Origin: Prionace glauca
Lineage: Eukaryota; Chordata; Chondrichthyes; Carcharhiniformes; Carcharhinidae
Direction: 5' to 3'
Length of the DNA: 64,000 bases
Assembly (NCBI GenBank): GCA_037974335.1
Contig: CM075724.1
Location: 35,217,168 to 35,281,167 of the forward strand
The notes under the pieces: generated by a model
Databases searched by the model: none
Seen by the model: the letters and a program-made list of their open reading frames with translations, nothing else
Told to the model about the DNA's origin: nothing
Made by a program: the position numbers and the translations under genes
Shown: one piece after another, positions 13,173-23,072 of the stretch
Position numbering within the stretch: the first letter of the stretch is position 1
Layout: each line of letters begins with the position of its first letter

Positions 13173-13480
13173 GGCAGCATGTTGGCACAGGCGTTACCAC
13201 TGCTTCCTCACAGCACCAGGGACTGGGGTTTGATCCCCAGCTTGGGTCACTGTCTGTGTGGAGTTTGCACATTCTCCTTGTGTCTGTGTGGGTTTCTTCC
13301 GGGTGCTCCGGTTTCCTCCCCCAGTCCGAAAGACATACTAGTTAGGTGCATTTGCCATGCTAAATTATCCCTCAGTGTACCGAGCAGGCGCCGGAGTGTG
13401 GCGACTAGAGGATTTTCACAGTAACTTCAATGCAGCATTATTGTAAGCCTACCTGTAACAGTAATGAATACGCTTTTTTA
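13173..13480 (+). mobile_element. HE1-like SINE, tail type 2
   Basis: B-box GGTTTGATCCCC, body ACTGTCTGTGTGGAGTTTGC, ends ATTGTAAGCCTACCTGTAAC then T/A-rich. Confidence 0.83.
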
Positions 13481-13894
13481 AAAAAAGATAGCCATAAGAC
13501 TGAATGGGCCACTCAGTTACAAGACAGTCTTCGAATCACACATGACGAAAACACAATGGCCCATTAGCAAAAACTTATACTTACATTTACTAGATCCAAT
13601 AAATCATCCATCACAGTGATACTTGTCTTTCTGCATTTCATTGGCTGATTAGAGCACCCTGATGTTGTGAAAGATGTTATTTGAGTTCAAGTACTTCATT
13701 GTTGCATCATGATTCCCTCTGCCCTTATCTAAACTAAATATTACTCAATGCCACGTTAAAGGAACATGAAACAGAAAGGTCATGAAAGGACATTGGCAAT
13801 GATTTATTTAAACTATTATTTAAAACACTTTATTAATTCTTTCCTATGAGCATCCAACTCACCTTTGTTCTGCAGCCTGATCAAAGGACAAATA

Positions 13895-14325
13895 AACAAA
13901 GAACAAAGAACAACACAGCACGGGAAACAGGCCCTTCGGCCCAACGAGCCCGCGCCGCCGTCCCATGGTCCTATTCATGATTCTAGTCTATGCTTAATGT
14001 GGGAGGATCAGGGAGGTCCAATATAGGGACAATTTGTTACCTAATCAATCAGCCTAAAAGCACATTTTTGGGATGTGGGAGGAAACCGGAGCTCCCGGAG
14101 GAAACCCACGCAACCATGGGGAGAACGCGCAAACTCCCACAGACACAGGCCCAAATCCATGTGTCCGCACAGCAACAGAGATAGCCTCTGAGCTGCCATG
14201 ATGCCCTCGAGATGGTCCAGTTTACACATACCAACGACATGAAGCAGTAGGCAACTCCCGAAGCAATATCCAAGAGCAGCCCACCACAACCTGTCGCCCG
14301 CATGCCCCTTGCTGGACTTAAGTGC
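13895..14325 (-). mobile_element. HE1-like SINE unit with CR1-type (TTCTTTG) tail, type 3
   Basis: On minus: SINE middle (TGTGGGAGTTTGCGCGTTCT, TTTCCTCCGGGAGCTCCGGT), then AGGGCCTGTTTCCCGTGCTG and a TTCTTTG repeat tail. About 110 bases upstream of the SINE head (to about 14325) are shared with 53526-53640, so the repeat unit is longer than the SINE. It lies 3' of the CR1 reverse transcriptase at 14399-15235, same strand. Confidence 0.7.
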
Positions 14326-15235
14326 CTGTGGATAAAAATTTCATTATTAAAAAGACTCTATATCCCTGAGGCTAAAACTGACCCCAAGCCTACAATGCTT
14401 AGTAAGGCCTGCTATATCCCCCTATATGTAGACCGCTCATGTGGCTGTCCAAGTGACTCTTGAACAACCCTAGCGTGCCTGCTTCCACCACCTTACTCGG
14501 CAGTGCATTCCACATCCCCACTACCCTTTGTGTGAAAAACTGCTCTCTAATATTAGTCTTATATCTAGCCCCCCTCACCCTAAGCCCGTGACCCCTCGTT
14601 CTATCCATTTCTAATAGCGGAAAAAGCTTATGACCATCTACTCCATCTGTCCCCTTCATAATCTTATAAACCTCTATTAGATCCCCCCTCAGCCGACGTC
14701 TCTCAAGGGAAAACAGCCCAAGTGCGTTCAATCTTTCCTCGTAAGACAGCCCTTCCATACCAGGCAACATCCTGGTAAATCTCCTCTGCACTCTCTCCAG
14801 GATCTCTACATCCTTCCGGTAGTACGGCGACCAGAACTGGACGCAGTACTCCAGGTGAGGCCTAACCAACGTTCTATACAACTGCAACATCAGACTCCTA
14901 CTCTTATATTCTATACCCCTTCCTATGAAGGCTAACATGCCATACGCTTTCCTCATCACATTCTGCACCTGCACCGACACCTTCAGGGACTTGTGTACCT
15001 GCACCCCCAGGTCTCTCTGCGTATCTATACTCCGGATAGTTCTACCTTTTATCATATAACTCCCTTCCACATTATTCCGGCCAAAGTGCATCACCTCGCA
15101 TTTTTCCGGATTAAATTCCATTTGCCATCTATCTGCCCAATCTACCAGCCTATCTATGTCCTGTTGCATTGCCAGGCACTGCTCCTCAGTACCCGCCAAT
15201 CCAACCATCTTAGTGTCATCTGTTAGTGTCAAATG
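14326..15235 (-). mobile_element. CR1 LINE, C-terminal reverse transcriptase part
   Basis: A 297-codon open frame covers 14399-15292. It carries TDDTKMVG near residue 24 (remnant of the FADD box), [19 protein letters not shown] and RVQRRFTRMLPGMEGLSYEE, all typical of the CR1 thumb and C-terminus, and it reaches a stop. 5'-truncated, so non-autonomous. Well preserved, hence fairly young. Confidence 0.88.
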
Positions 15236-15715
15236 TTGAGTTTTAGTTAGTTTCGAGTCATGGATATGTTTATTGCCAATTTCTACAGGCACTCATGTGG
15301 TGTTCATCCTTAAACACTATGCTTTGAAATGTATTTCCCAGAGTGTGAATTGGGTGAACTGATAAATAAGAGTTCTGTTAACACTGAAACCTCGATCTCA
15401 GTGAAAGTCTTTTCTTTAACGTTTCTGGCCTATTTCACCAGTGTTGCTGATCAGTTTATCTGGAGTGGTGACTGCTTTGTTTCTTTTATGGGTCAAACAC
15501 TTCTTATTGTGATAATCTCCGCTCCAATAAAATTCTTAAAAAGTGTTTATTAAAGGGCTGCTAAGAGCAAATGAAGATTTCCATGTTTGTATGTTGTTAG
15601 TCTTACTTGTACAATTCCTCTGATAAAGGCTTTAATGGTAGACACTTGGTTAAAGAATTAAATTGGTAATATTGTTATGTTTTGGGAATGTATTTTGAAT
15701 TTAGCTAAAATGTTT

Positions 15716-15845
15716 ACAATGTACAGCGGTATGGGAAAGGGAGGGGAATGCCACTAATTACTTGGAGAACCAATGCAGACACTATGGACAAAATGGTCCT
15801 GTTCTGTATAGTAACAATCCTGGATTCTGTGTTTCTATAAAATGG
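15716..15845 (+). mobile_element. LINE/SINE 3' end with ATTCTATG-like tail
   Basis: GACAAAATGGTCCTGTTCTG and TGGATTCTGTGTTTCTATA resemble the CR1 type-1 3' end. Very decayed. Confidence 0.5.
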
Positions 15846-16595
15846 AGGAATGAAAGGGGTATTGTGAAACTTGTTCTGAATTTTGCTGACAACAAACATG
15901 GATGGCTTGGTGAAGAAAATGCAAGATCTTCTCATCGGTAAACTATGACCAGGGCAGTTGTGTTGATGGGAGTAGACTATGAGTCTCTAAGTCATAAAGA
16001 GGTGTGTTAGCAATATCAGTTTTTGTAAAAACGCACGCTTTAAACTATCTATTTAACTTCAATGTAGAATGGAATTGGGGTTCTAAAAGAAAGCAAATTA
16101 ATATTTCTGCTTGGATACAAGGCTTTTGTGACTCCAATTGGAATGGAGATATGCTCTGAGAAGGGAAGAGTCCATTATAGGCAATTATAGTATTGGGTTT
16201 CAAGACATTTCTTAAGATATCCCTGACTACTTACAAGTAGGTTAGTCTACAGGAATCCGGGAGAGAGAAAAAGACAGAGCAGAAACATAGGGGCAGCTAT
16301 CCTGTATCTTAAGCAGAGAAATGCTGGCTCTGTGGATCAACATGGATGGGATCTGGAGTTCAGATTGAAGAGGCTGATTTTGTGAATAACTTTGAAAAAT
16401 TTGCCTAGCTTGTCTATAGGGAAAAATCTCCAATCCATTCTTCACCAACAAAATCAGTTTGGCAATTAGAACAAGCCATTGGGAGACGAGAATTACTTTA
16501 TGCTGGTTCCCAGAGAATGAAGTGTCCACTTCCATGACAGAGTGAAGTATAACTGTGGAGGGGGATTTTAAGTCAGAAGGTATAGGACAACGTAG
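15846..16595. other. No recognised feature
   Basis: The 132-codon frame at 16242-16640 shows no domain. Nothing else seen. Confidence 0.45.
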
Positions 16596-16690
16596 AGAGC
16601 TTGGGTAAGATATTCTGTCAGAGAGTTGATGCAGACTCAATGAGCTGAATGGTCTCCTTCTGCACTGTAGGGATTCTATAATTCTATTCT
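16596..16690 (+). mobile_element. HE1-like SINE 3' end, tail type 1
   Basis: GCTGAATGGTCTCCTTCTGC then GGGATTCTATAATTCTATTC. Only the last ~95 bases, directly beside the CR1 at 16692. Confidence 0.7.
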
Positions 16691-16691
16691 A

Positions 16692-17905
16692 TGAAAAAGA
16701 ACAAAGAATGAAGAAAGTTACAGCACAGAAACAGGCCCTTCTGCCCTCTAAGCCTGCACCAACCATACTGCCTGTGTGAACTAAAAGCCCCTACCGTTCT
16801 GGGGACCATACCCCTCTATTCTCATCCTATTCATGTATTTGTCAAGACGCCCCTCAAAACCACAATCATATCTGCTTTCACTACTACCCCGGGCAGCGGG
16901 TTCCAGGCACCTACCACTTTCAGTGTAAAAAGCTTGCCTCTCTCCTACAAATCTTGCCCTTCGCACCTTAAACTTGTGCCCCCTAGTAATTGACTCTTGC
17001 AGCTCGGGAAAAAGCTTCTGGCCATCAACTTTTTCCACATCCCTCATAATCTTGTGGACTTCTATCAGGTTACCCCTCAACCTCCGTTGTTCTAGTGAGA
17101 ACAAACCAAGTTTTTTCAATCTTTCCTCATAGCTAATGCCCTCCATGCCAGGCAACATCCTGGTGAATCTTTTCTGTACCCTCTCCAAAGCCTCCACATC
17201 CTTCTGGTAGTATGGTGGCCAGAATTGAACACTAGTGCAGCCCAACTAAGGTTCTATAAAGCTGCAGTATGACTTGCCAATTTTTAAACTCAATGCCCTG
17301 GCCAATGAAGGCAACCATGCCGTATGCCTTCTTGACTATCTTCTCCACTTGCATTGCCACTTTCAATGACATGTGTACCTGTACACCCAGATCCTTCTGC
17401 CTATCAATACTCTTAAGGGTTCTGCCATTTATTATATATTTTCCATCTGTTTTAGATCTTCCAAAATGCATTACCTCACATTTGTCTGGATTCAACTCCA
17501 TTTGCCATCTCTCCACCCAAGTCTCTAATCAATCTATACCCTGCTGTATCCTCTGACAGTCCTCATCACTATCTGCAATGCCACCAATTTTTTTGTTCTA
17601 CGCAAACTTACTAATTAAATCAGTTACATTTTCCTCCAAATAATTTATATGTATTACAAACAGAAAAGACGCCAGCATTGATCCCTGAGCAACGCCATTT
17701 GTCACAACCCTCCATTCAGAAACACACCCTTCCATGGCTATCCTCTGTTTTCTATAACCAGGACAGTTCTGTATCCATCTTGCTAGCTCCCATGTGACTT
17801 CACCTTCTGTAACAGTCTGCCACGAGGGACTTTGTAAAAGGCCTTACTGAAGTTCACTTACACAACATCCGCTGCCCTACCATCATTAATCATCCCCATT
17901 TACTT
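16692..17905 (-). mobile_element. CR1 LINE, reverse transcriptase 3' half
   Basis: Two frames (154 and 94 aa) carry VQFWPPYYQKDVEALERVQK and CEVMHFGRSKTDGKYIINGR. The 3' tail (CAGGCCCTTCTGCCC, GAACAAAGAAT in reverse) is the TTCTTTG class. Broken by a frameshift near 17235-17245 and by stops further upstream. Confidence 0.85.
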
Positions 17906-17929
17906 TCATAGATGGCAAATAACGTTCTA

Positions 17930-18095
17930 TACCCCTAATTGACCATCTGACAACACTGGCTCATCCTGCCCCCCTTGATCCACCACACGGCCTTGATTTA
18001 TCCTATCTTCAATCCATCATAACCCCTAGACCCATCTTAACCCTTGACCTATCCTAAACCTCTCAACCTATCCTACTCCCCACTGCAATCCTCTC
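17930..18095 (+). repeat. Degenerate short tandem pattern of CCTATCC/CCCATC words
   Basis: Loose repetition of about 20-25 bases built on CCTATCCTA, CCCATCTTAACCC and ACCTATCCTAAACC. Too diverged to define a unit. Confidence 0.3.
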
Positions 18096-18385
18096 TGTTT
18101 ACTTTACACATTTAATTTCTCCCTGGCTTATCAAATTGGCTGAGACCTTTAAACTTACCTGCTTTACGGTAACTAGTGCAGTAAAAAGGGGGTGCACTGT
18201 CACACCCCCAGTGCTGCTACAGTGCATTAGATGAGTTCAGGAGCCGATATGCTGCACATTTCTCATTGGATCCAAGTAGGGAGGTTGGGAGAGAAATCTG
18301 CAGCTCCAATTCAGCTAAGTAAAATGAACAGAGTGACAATCTGACTGTGATTGTTATTCAGTGGAAGTTCAATCCCTCAATCAAC

Positions 18386-18715
18386 ACGGGCAGCACTGTG
18401 GCATACTGGTTAGCACTGTTGCCTCACTGCACCAGGGAATCAGGTTCAATTTCAGCCTCAAGTAGTTGTCTGTATACAGTTTGCACTCTCTCATGTTTTC
18501 CTCTGGGTGCTCTGGTTTCCGCCCACAGTCCAAAGATGTGTAACCTAGATTGATTGGCCATGCTAAATTGCCCCTTAATGTTAGGGGGATTAGCAGGGTA
18601 AATATGCGGGGCTATGAGGATATATAGTGCTTCAGTGAGATTGTTGTCAGCGTGGGCTCGATGGGCTGAATGGCCTCTTTCTGTACTGTATTCGATGATT
18701 CTATGAACATTGCCA
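18386..18715 (+). mobile_element. HE1-like SINE, tail type 1
   Basis: Head CACTGTGGCATACTGGTTAG, body TTTCCGCCCACAGTCCAAAG, ends CGATGATTCTATGAAC. Confidence 0.82.
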
Positions 18716-18985
18716 TATTTAGAAGGTGAAGGCCAGTAGTTTGGATTCATGAACAAAAAATAAGAATCTTTCTGTAGAAAATTGTTTTAACAATTTTCTG
18801 TAGAAAATTGTTAAAAAAATCTTGAAATATGATGAGTGTTTTTTAAAAGCTAATCTTATCATATTCTCTCTGCTTACAGCAAAATGTCACTTCCTCTTTC
18901 ATGTTACACTTCTGGTAAATACTGCTTTTATCGCTGTAATCATTCTTTTACAGCTGTGTGATGCACTCGCACTATTCAGACTCAT

Positions 18986-19262
18986 CAACAAGATCACAGG
19001 GGTGTGTAACATCTCTTTAGTTACTCAACCTCTCCCATCACCCATTCTTCCACAGATCTTGCTTTTTGTTCCTTCCTTCCCTCCTTCCACCTTTCTCTAC
19101 CTCTCAGCCTGCTCAAAACCTCTTCATCTCTATCTTTTTCCTGTTCTAATGAAATGTCATAGACCTGAACTTCTAACTTGGTTTCTTTATCCACAGATGC
19201 TGGGGTTTCCTGTTTTTTTAAATTTCTGATTTCCAGCAGCTTCAGTATGACACTTTTATATT
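18986..19262 (-). repeat. Dispersed repeat (unnamed) in reverse
   Basis: TCATAGACCTGAACTTCTAA, ATCCACAGATGCTGGGGTTT and GATTTCCAGCAGCTTCAGTA are the reverse of the repeat at 59697-59830 (CAGGTCTGGCAGCATCTGTA). It is preceded by a CT-rich stretch that belongs to the same unit. I do not know its family name. Confidence 0.55.
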
Positions 19263-19289
19263 ACTGTTTAACACGCTATGTCCTCACTC

Positions 19290-19592
19290 CTCCTCCAGAT
19301 ATACTCAACTTCTTCTGTTGGGAAAAAGATACAAAAGTCTAAGGTCAGTATCAACCGACTCAAGAAAGCTTCTTCCCTGCTGCTATCACTTTTGAATGGA
19401 TCTACCTTATATTAAGTTGATCTTTCTTGGCATCCTAGCCATGACTGTAACACTACACTCTGCATCCTTTCCGGTCCTTTTCTATGTACGGTATGTTTTG
19501 TCTGCATAGCATGCAAGAAGCAATTCTTTTCATTGTCTACTAAATACACGTGACAATAATAATAAATCAAATCAAATTAAATCAAAATGTTC
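19290..19592 (+). mobile_element. L2/Rex-like LINE 3' end
   Basis: AAAAAGATACAAAAGTCTAA, CTTTTGAATGGATCTACCTT and CATGCAAGAAGCAATTCTTT, ending in AATCAAATCAAATTAAATC. The same 3' end is at 29633-29905. A LINE end with an (AATC/AAATC)n tail. Confidence 0.65.
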
Positions 19593-20280
19593 TGCTCTTC
19601 TCTGTGATAAGATTTCGAATTCCCTTTCTGTGTTTGAACAGTTCTCTACTGGAACTCAATTTCAGTTTTTTCACCAAGTGTCTCCAGCTCTGATTTATTC
19701 CACATAGATTTTAGCTGGAATTCCACTCTTCTTGTTTCTGGTCCATCCCTGACTACAGATATTACCAATGTTCCTCAAACTACTGCTGCTCACCACATCT
19801 TGAGATTCACACTCAATGCCGTACACTGCCGTATGTATATGTATGTTCTCTATCTTGCTGAACAGTGTGACTCACCCGATCTCAAAGTTGTCCTGACCTG
19901 CAGTTCCATATCATCCTTGCCTAGCTCAATGAAACTTTTTATAACAAAGTTTTTTCTTCCATCTGAGTGATAAGCATCACAAGTTTCAACAACTCAGGGA
20001 TGCCAACACTTGTCTGGATTTTTTCTTCCCCTCACCTTCCTCTGACTGAATTTCTCCTTCTAATCACAAGGCAGGCCGTGAATCTTCCTGCCCCAGACTT
20101 AATGAAGGCAGAGGTGACTGGGCATTGGCCCTCCACCAGGCACTCTGTCACCTCAGGGATGGACATTTATTCCACCTATGAAATACAAATTGCCTAATTT
20201 TCCTCATGGTAACTCAGTCAAATTCTCTGGTTCATGTGGAATCCAACAATGAAAGAAAACAAAAATGCTGCAGGGTAAAG
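19593..20280. other. No recognised feature 3' of PLEKHF1
   Basis: AT/CT-rich sequence with no convincing exon or known repeat. Confidence 0.5.
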
Positions 20281-20292
20281 CACAAGATTAAT

Positions 20293-20298
20293 TTTATT
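20293..20298 (-). terminator. Candidate polyadenylation signal of PLEKHF1
   Basis: AATAAA on the minus strand, about 145 bases past the stop codon. It would give a short 3' UTR. Other signals further downstream cannot be excluded. Confidence 0.4.
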
Positions 20299-20441
20299 TG
20301 GATAAGTAACATAAGTGAAGTTATCATTTGAAGTGATACATATTTTTCTGCAAAATTACTTGAAGAGACCTATTTAATTATTGTTGCTCTGTGTTTTTCC
20401 TCGATAGTGTTGTGGTTAAGCTAGTTGGCTGAATACATGAT

Positions 20442-21260
20442 TTAGGTGTGGAAAGAAGACCAAGAGAGACCTGTTGAAAAAAACTGATCTGGTTCCGGCC
20501 ACTGCTCTTGCTTCTCCTCATCACTAGATTGGTCACTATCTTCATCCTCACAAGAAATCATTGCATTCGGACCAGTGATCTCATCTGCTTTTCCTTCCGA
20601 TGTTGATCCTTCGTTCTTATCTTTCACCAGTTTATTGTAACATAATGTGCATACCCTTAAAGGCTTCGAGGACAACTTAGGCATGAGAAATTTGTGTCTT
20701 GAACAAGAATGGCACACCACGAAGCCACACTTGCGACAATGATGTCTGCGGATTAACGTATTGAATTTCCTTTGAGTGCATCGCATGCAGATTTCAGTCA
20801 TCCTGTCTGGTACCCAAGGGGCTGCATGTTCAGTTGACGGTCTCCTTCCGGTCTTTTCCAACAGTTTTTTGACACAGTTGTTAATATGCCTCATCCAGTC
20901 TTCTTTTTCAACGTGGGTTGCAGCACACACAACAAATGATTTTCGTGAGCTTTTTATTATCCATTGATTCTTCAGACAGTCATCATCTTCACAGTCCTCA
21001 ACAGTGACATCTTCCAGCGGGATTATCTGTTGGTTGGTGTATTTCCTCTTGAGGATGACAACAGTTCCATATACCAGGATGTCATTGAACAGGAAAAACA
21101 TTCGGGGCTTTGTCTTCTTGCGGCAGACTTTTGTCAATAATCCTTCACCCACAAGTACTCGTCCTTGCAGGGCCAAGGGTTGACCGGCTCCTCTGAAGCA
21201 ATTTTCAACTGCGAGAATTCGTTGCGCATTGATTTCTGTATTTACCAGGCAGTCCACCAT
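20442..21260 (-). CDS. PLEKHF1: PLEKHF1 (Phafin-1), PH and FYVE domain protein
   Basis: Complete 272-aa protein, close to the 279 aa I recall for human PLEKHF1. The family binds phosphoinositides on endosomes and lysosomes and is linked to lysosome-dependent cell death and autophagy. Visible parts: N-terminal MVDCLVNTEINAQRI, PH domain about residues 35-131 (FFLFNDILVYG at 55-65), then a FYVE finger about 149-212 with WVPD at 149-152, RRHHCRKC at 171-178, RVC at 202-204, and cysteine pairs 158/161, 175/178, 183/186 and 204/207. The tail is acidic (DEDSDQSSDEE) and ends WSSFHT. The tail, STEHAAPW and NTEIN favour PLEKHF1 over PLEKHF2. The frame is open three codons further upstream to a GTG, but the ATG at 21260 matches the family start and has A at -3 and G at +4. 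The coding part is one exon, as in other vertebrates. Confidence 0.95.
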   Translation of the reverse strand: MVDCLVNTEINAQRILAVENCFRGAGQPLALQGRVLVGEGLLTKVCRKKTKPRMFFLFNDILVYGTVVILKRKYTNQQIIPLEDVTVEDCEDDDCLKNQWIIKSSRKSFVVCAATHVEKEDWMRHINNCVKKLLEKTGRRPSTEHAAPWVPDRMTEICMRCTQRKFNTLIRRHHCRKCGFVVCHSCSRHKFLMPKLSSKPLRVCTLCYNKLVKDKNEGSTSEGKADEITGPNAMISCEDEDSDQSSDEEKQEQWPEPDQFFSTGLSWSSFHT

Positions 21261-21293
21261 CCTATTCACAGGCCCGTTCTGCCAAGCTTGTTC
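21261..21293 (-). other. 5' UTR part of the PLEKHF1 coding exon, with splice acceptor
   Basis: Reading the minus strand, a pyrimidine-rich run (TTTATTTCTCCCTCTCTT) is followed by AACAACAG at 21301-21294, then 33 bases to the start codon. This fits the known arrangement of a non-coding first exon spliced to one coding exon. The first exon was not located. The acceptor is inferred from sequence only. Confidence 0.55.
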
Positions 21294-21437
21294 CTGTTGT
21301 TCAAGAGAGGGAGAAATAAAAAGCTATTGGTGATTCACTTCTTAATTTGTTTTGCAGACGTTACAGACACAACGCTATGAAGATGAAGACTGAATACTTA
21401 TCCAGTAAACATCCCTATTACCAAAAAACTCTGAAGA

Positions 21438-21612
21438 ATTTCATAGAATCGTAGAATCCTACAGTGCAGAAGGAGGTCACTCGGCCCATCGAGCCTGCGC
21501 TGACAACAATCCCAGCCAGGACCGATCCCTGTAACATCATGTATTTACTCTGCTAAGCCCCCTGATGCTAAGTGTCAATTTAGCATGGGCAATCAACCTA
21601 ACCCACACACCT
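21438..21612 (-). mobile_element. HE1-like SINE 3' half, tail type 1
   Basis: Begins ATAGAATCGTAGAATCCTAC in reverse orientation, then CGGCCCATCGAGCCTGCGCT. Ends just before the tRNA-Asp-like sequence. Confidence 0.75.
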
Positions 21613-21663
21613 CACATTCCTCGTTGGTATAGTGGTTAGTATCCCTGCCTATCATGCAGGAGA

Positions 21664-22190
21664 TGATGTAGAGATGCCGGCGTTGGACTGGGGTAAACAC
21701 AGTAAGAAGTCTCTGGGTTCATGTTGCACTATCTGTAACCACAGTAAAAAGTCTGACAACACCAGGTTTTAGTCCAACCGATTTATTTGATAATATTATC
21801 AAATAAATCGGTTGGACTAAAACCTGGTGTTGTCAGACTTTTTACTGTGTTTACGCCAGTCCAACGCCGGCATACCCACATCATGACTATCTGTAACCCC
21901 CATGGGCTTGTAAAATCTCACTTACTGTCCTGTCAGGAGACAATACACATCTCTTTAACCTTTGCTAATACTATCTCCACTCACATTGCCTGCACCTTTA
22001 AGACTTGAATAGCAGGTTCGCTGCAAAGACTTGCATTCTAATTGGTATTCTATAAACTGTGTGTGACTTTATATGCCTTTCTCTGATCAGAACCTTCCAC
22101 ACACCTGACGAAGGAACACCGTTTCTAAAAGCTTGTGGGATTACTATCAAATAAATTGGTTGGACTTCAACCTGGTGTTGTGAGACTTCT
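21664..22190 (+). mobile_element. Penelope-like element fragment with folded ends
   Basis: 527-bp insertion with 14-bp target duplications. It opens with the inverted form of the Penelope tail (TGATGTAGAGATGCCGGCGT), contains a perfect palindrome at 21740-21849, and closes with the direct tail AACCTGGTGTTGTGAGACTT. No protein part remains. The same tail ends the longer element at 26.1-28.9 kb. Confidence 0.75.
21740..21849. repeat. Perfect 110-bp palindrome inside the Penelope-like insertion
   Basis: Arms 21740-21794 and 21795-21849 are exact reverse complements over 55 bases with no spacer, centred on GATAATATTATC. I checked base by base. The arms are the AT-rich terminal sequence of the Penelope family. 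Confidence 0.92.
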
Positions 22191-22227
22191 TATCATGCAG
22201 GAGACCAGGGTTCAATTCCCTTTTAAT

Positions 22228-22572
22228 TTTGGGATGGCATGGTGGCACAGTAGTTAGCACTGCTGCCTCACAGCGCCAGGGACCTGGAGTTGATTCCCGG
22301 CTTGGGTCACTGTCTGTGTGGAGTTTGCACATTCTCCCTGCATCTGTGTGGGTTTCATCCAAGTGCTCCGGTTCCCTCCCACAGTCCAAAGATGTGCAGG
22401 TTAGGTGCATTGGCAATGCTAAATTTCCCCCTAATGTCCTGGGATGCATAGACTAGAGGATTAGTGGGGTAAATATGTGGGTACAGGAATAGGGCCTGGG
22501 TAGGACTGTTGTTGATGCAGACTAGATGGGCCGAATGGCCTCCTTCTGCACTAGGATTTCTATGACACTACA
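22228..22572 (+). mobile_element. HE1-like SINE, tail type 1
   Basis: Full length: head GATGGCATGGTGGCACAGTA, B-box variant GAGTTGATTCCCGG, ends AGGATTTCTATGACAC. Carries private changes shared with the inverted copy next to it. Confidence 0.87.
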
Positions 22573-22574
22573 AC

Positions 22575-22647
22575 GGGAATCAACTCCAGGTCCCTGGCGC
22601 TGTGAGGCAGCAATGCTAACTACTGTGCCACCATGTCGCCATCCTTC
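22575..22647 (-). mobile_element. Inverted copy of the neighbouring SINE head
   Basis: Reverse complement of 22230-22300, including the unusual CCTGGAGTTGATTCCCG and AGTAGTTAGCA. Only about 5 differences over roughly 70 bases. Confidence 0.8.
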
Positions 22648-23070
22648 CTTCATGAATGAAGAAAAAGAAGTCTGAGTCTTTATTGTCCCCTATACGGCTC
22701 CTGGTCACACACCATTCTTTGGCTGGCTTCGATAAAGACAACCGAGTTTTAATCTACTTTGTCAGACCGTGAAGAACTTTAACTTTCCTTTCCTTTGAGG
22801 AAGTATTTATCTTCATTTCATTCCTCTTTGACAAGCCAGCTAAGATTAGCACCTTGTTATGTGAGTTAAATCATTTCCTGATATTAATGTTGTTCCTTTT
22901 TTAAATGATTTTGATAAATGCCAAGTGATCATCGCTGCAATTTCTTTATGGTTTCAAATTTTATGCTGAATTCCTAATGTGATCATCAAAGGATTAGCAA
23001 AATTGATTTAAAAACAAATTATGGTTAAAAACAAAATGGCTAACTTTTAGATTTTTTTTTCAATTGTTTT
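22648..23070. other. No recognised feature
   Basis: AT-rich, no exon or repeat identified. Confidence 0.5.
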
Positions 23071-23072
23071 AG

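Larger units (their letters stand above)
21618..22220 (+). pseudogene. tRNA-Asp-like pseudogene split by a Penelope-like insertion
   Basis: 21618-21663 starts TCCTCGTTGGTATAGTGGTT, matching the acceptor, D-arm and anticodon-arm part of vertebrate tRNA-Asp. The anticodon position reads ATC instead of GTC. The T-arm (CCAGGGTTCAATTCCC) lies at 22205-22220, after a 527-bp insertion. The 3' acceptor strand is not recognisable. TATCATGCAGGAGA is present at both borders (21650-21663 and 22191-22204), so removing the insertion and one repeat restores the tRNA-like order. It could be a tRNA gene remnant or a tRNA-headed SINE. Confidence 0.75.

Noticed and set aside
18986-19200. CT-rich stretch as a promoter or coding exon
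   Set aside because: It continues into a dispersed repeat seen elsewhere in the window.
21260-21269. Upstream start of PLEKHF1 giving three extra residues
   Set aside because: The upstream codon is GTG. The ATG at 21260 matches the known family N-terminus and has good context.
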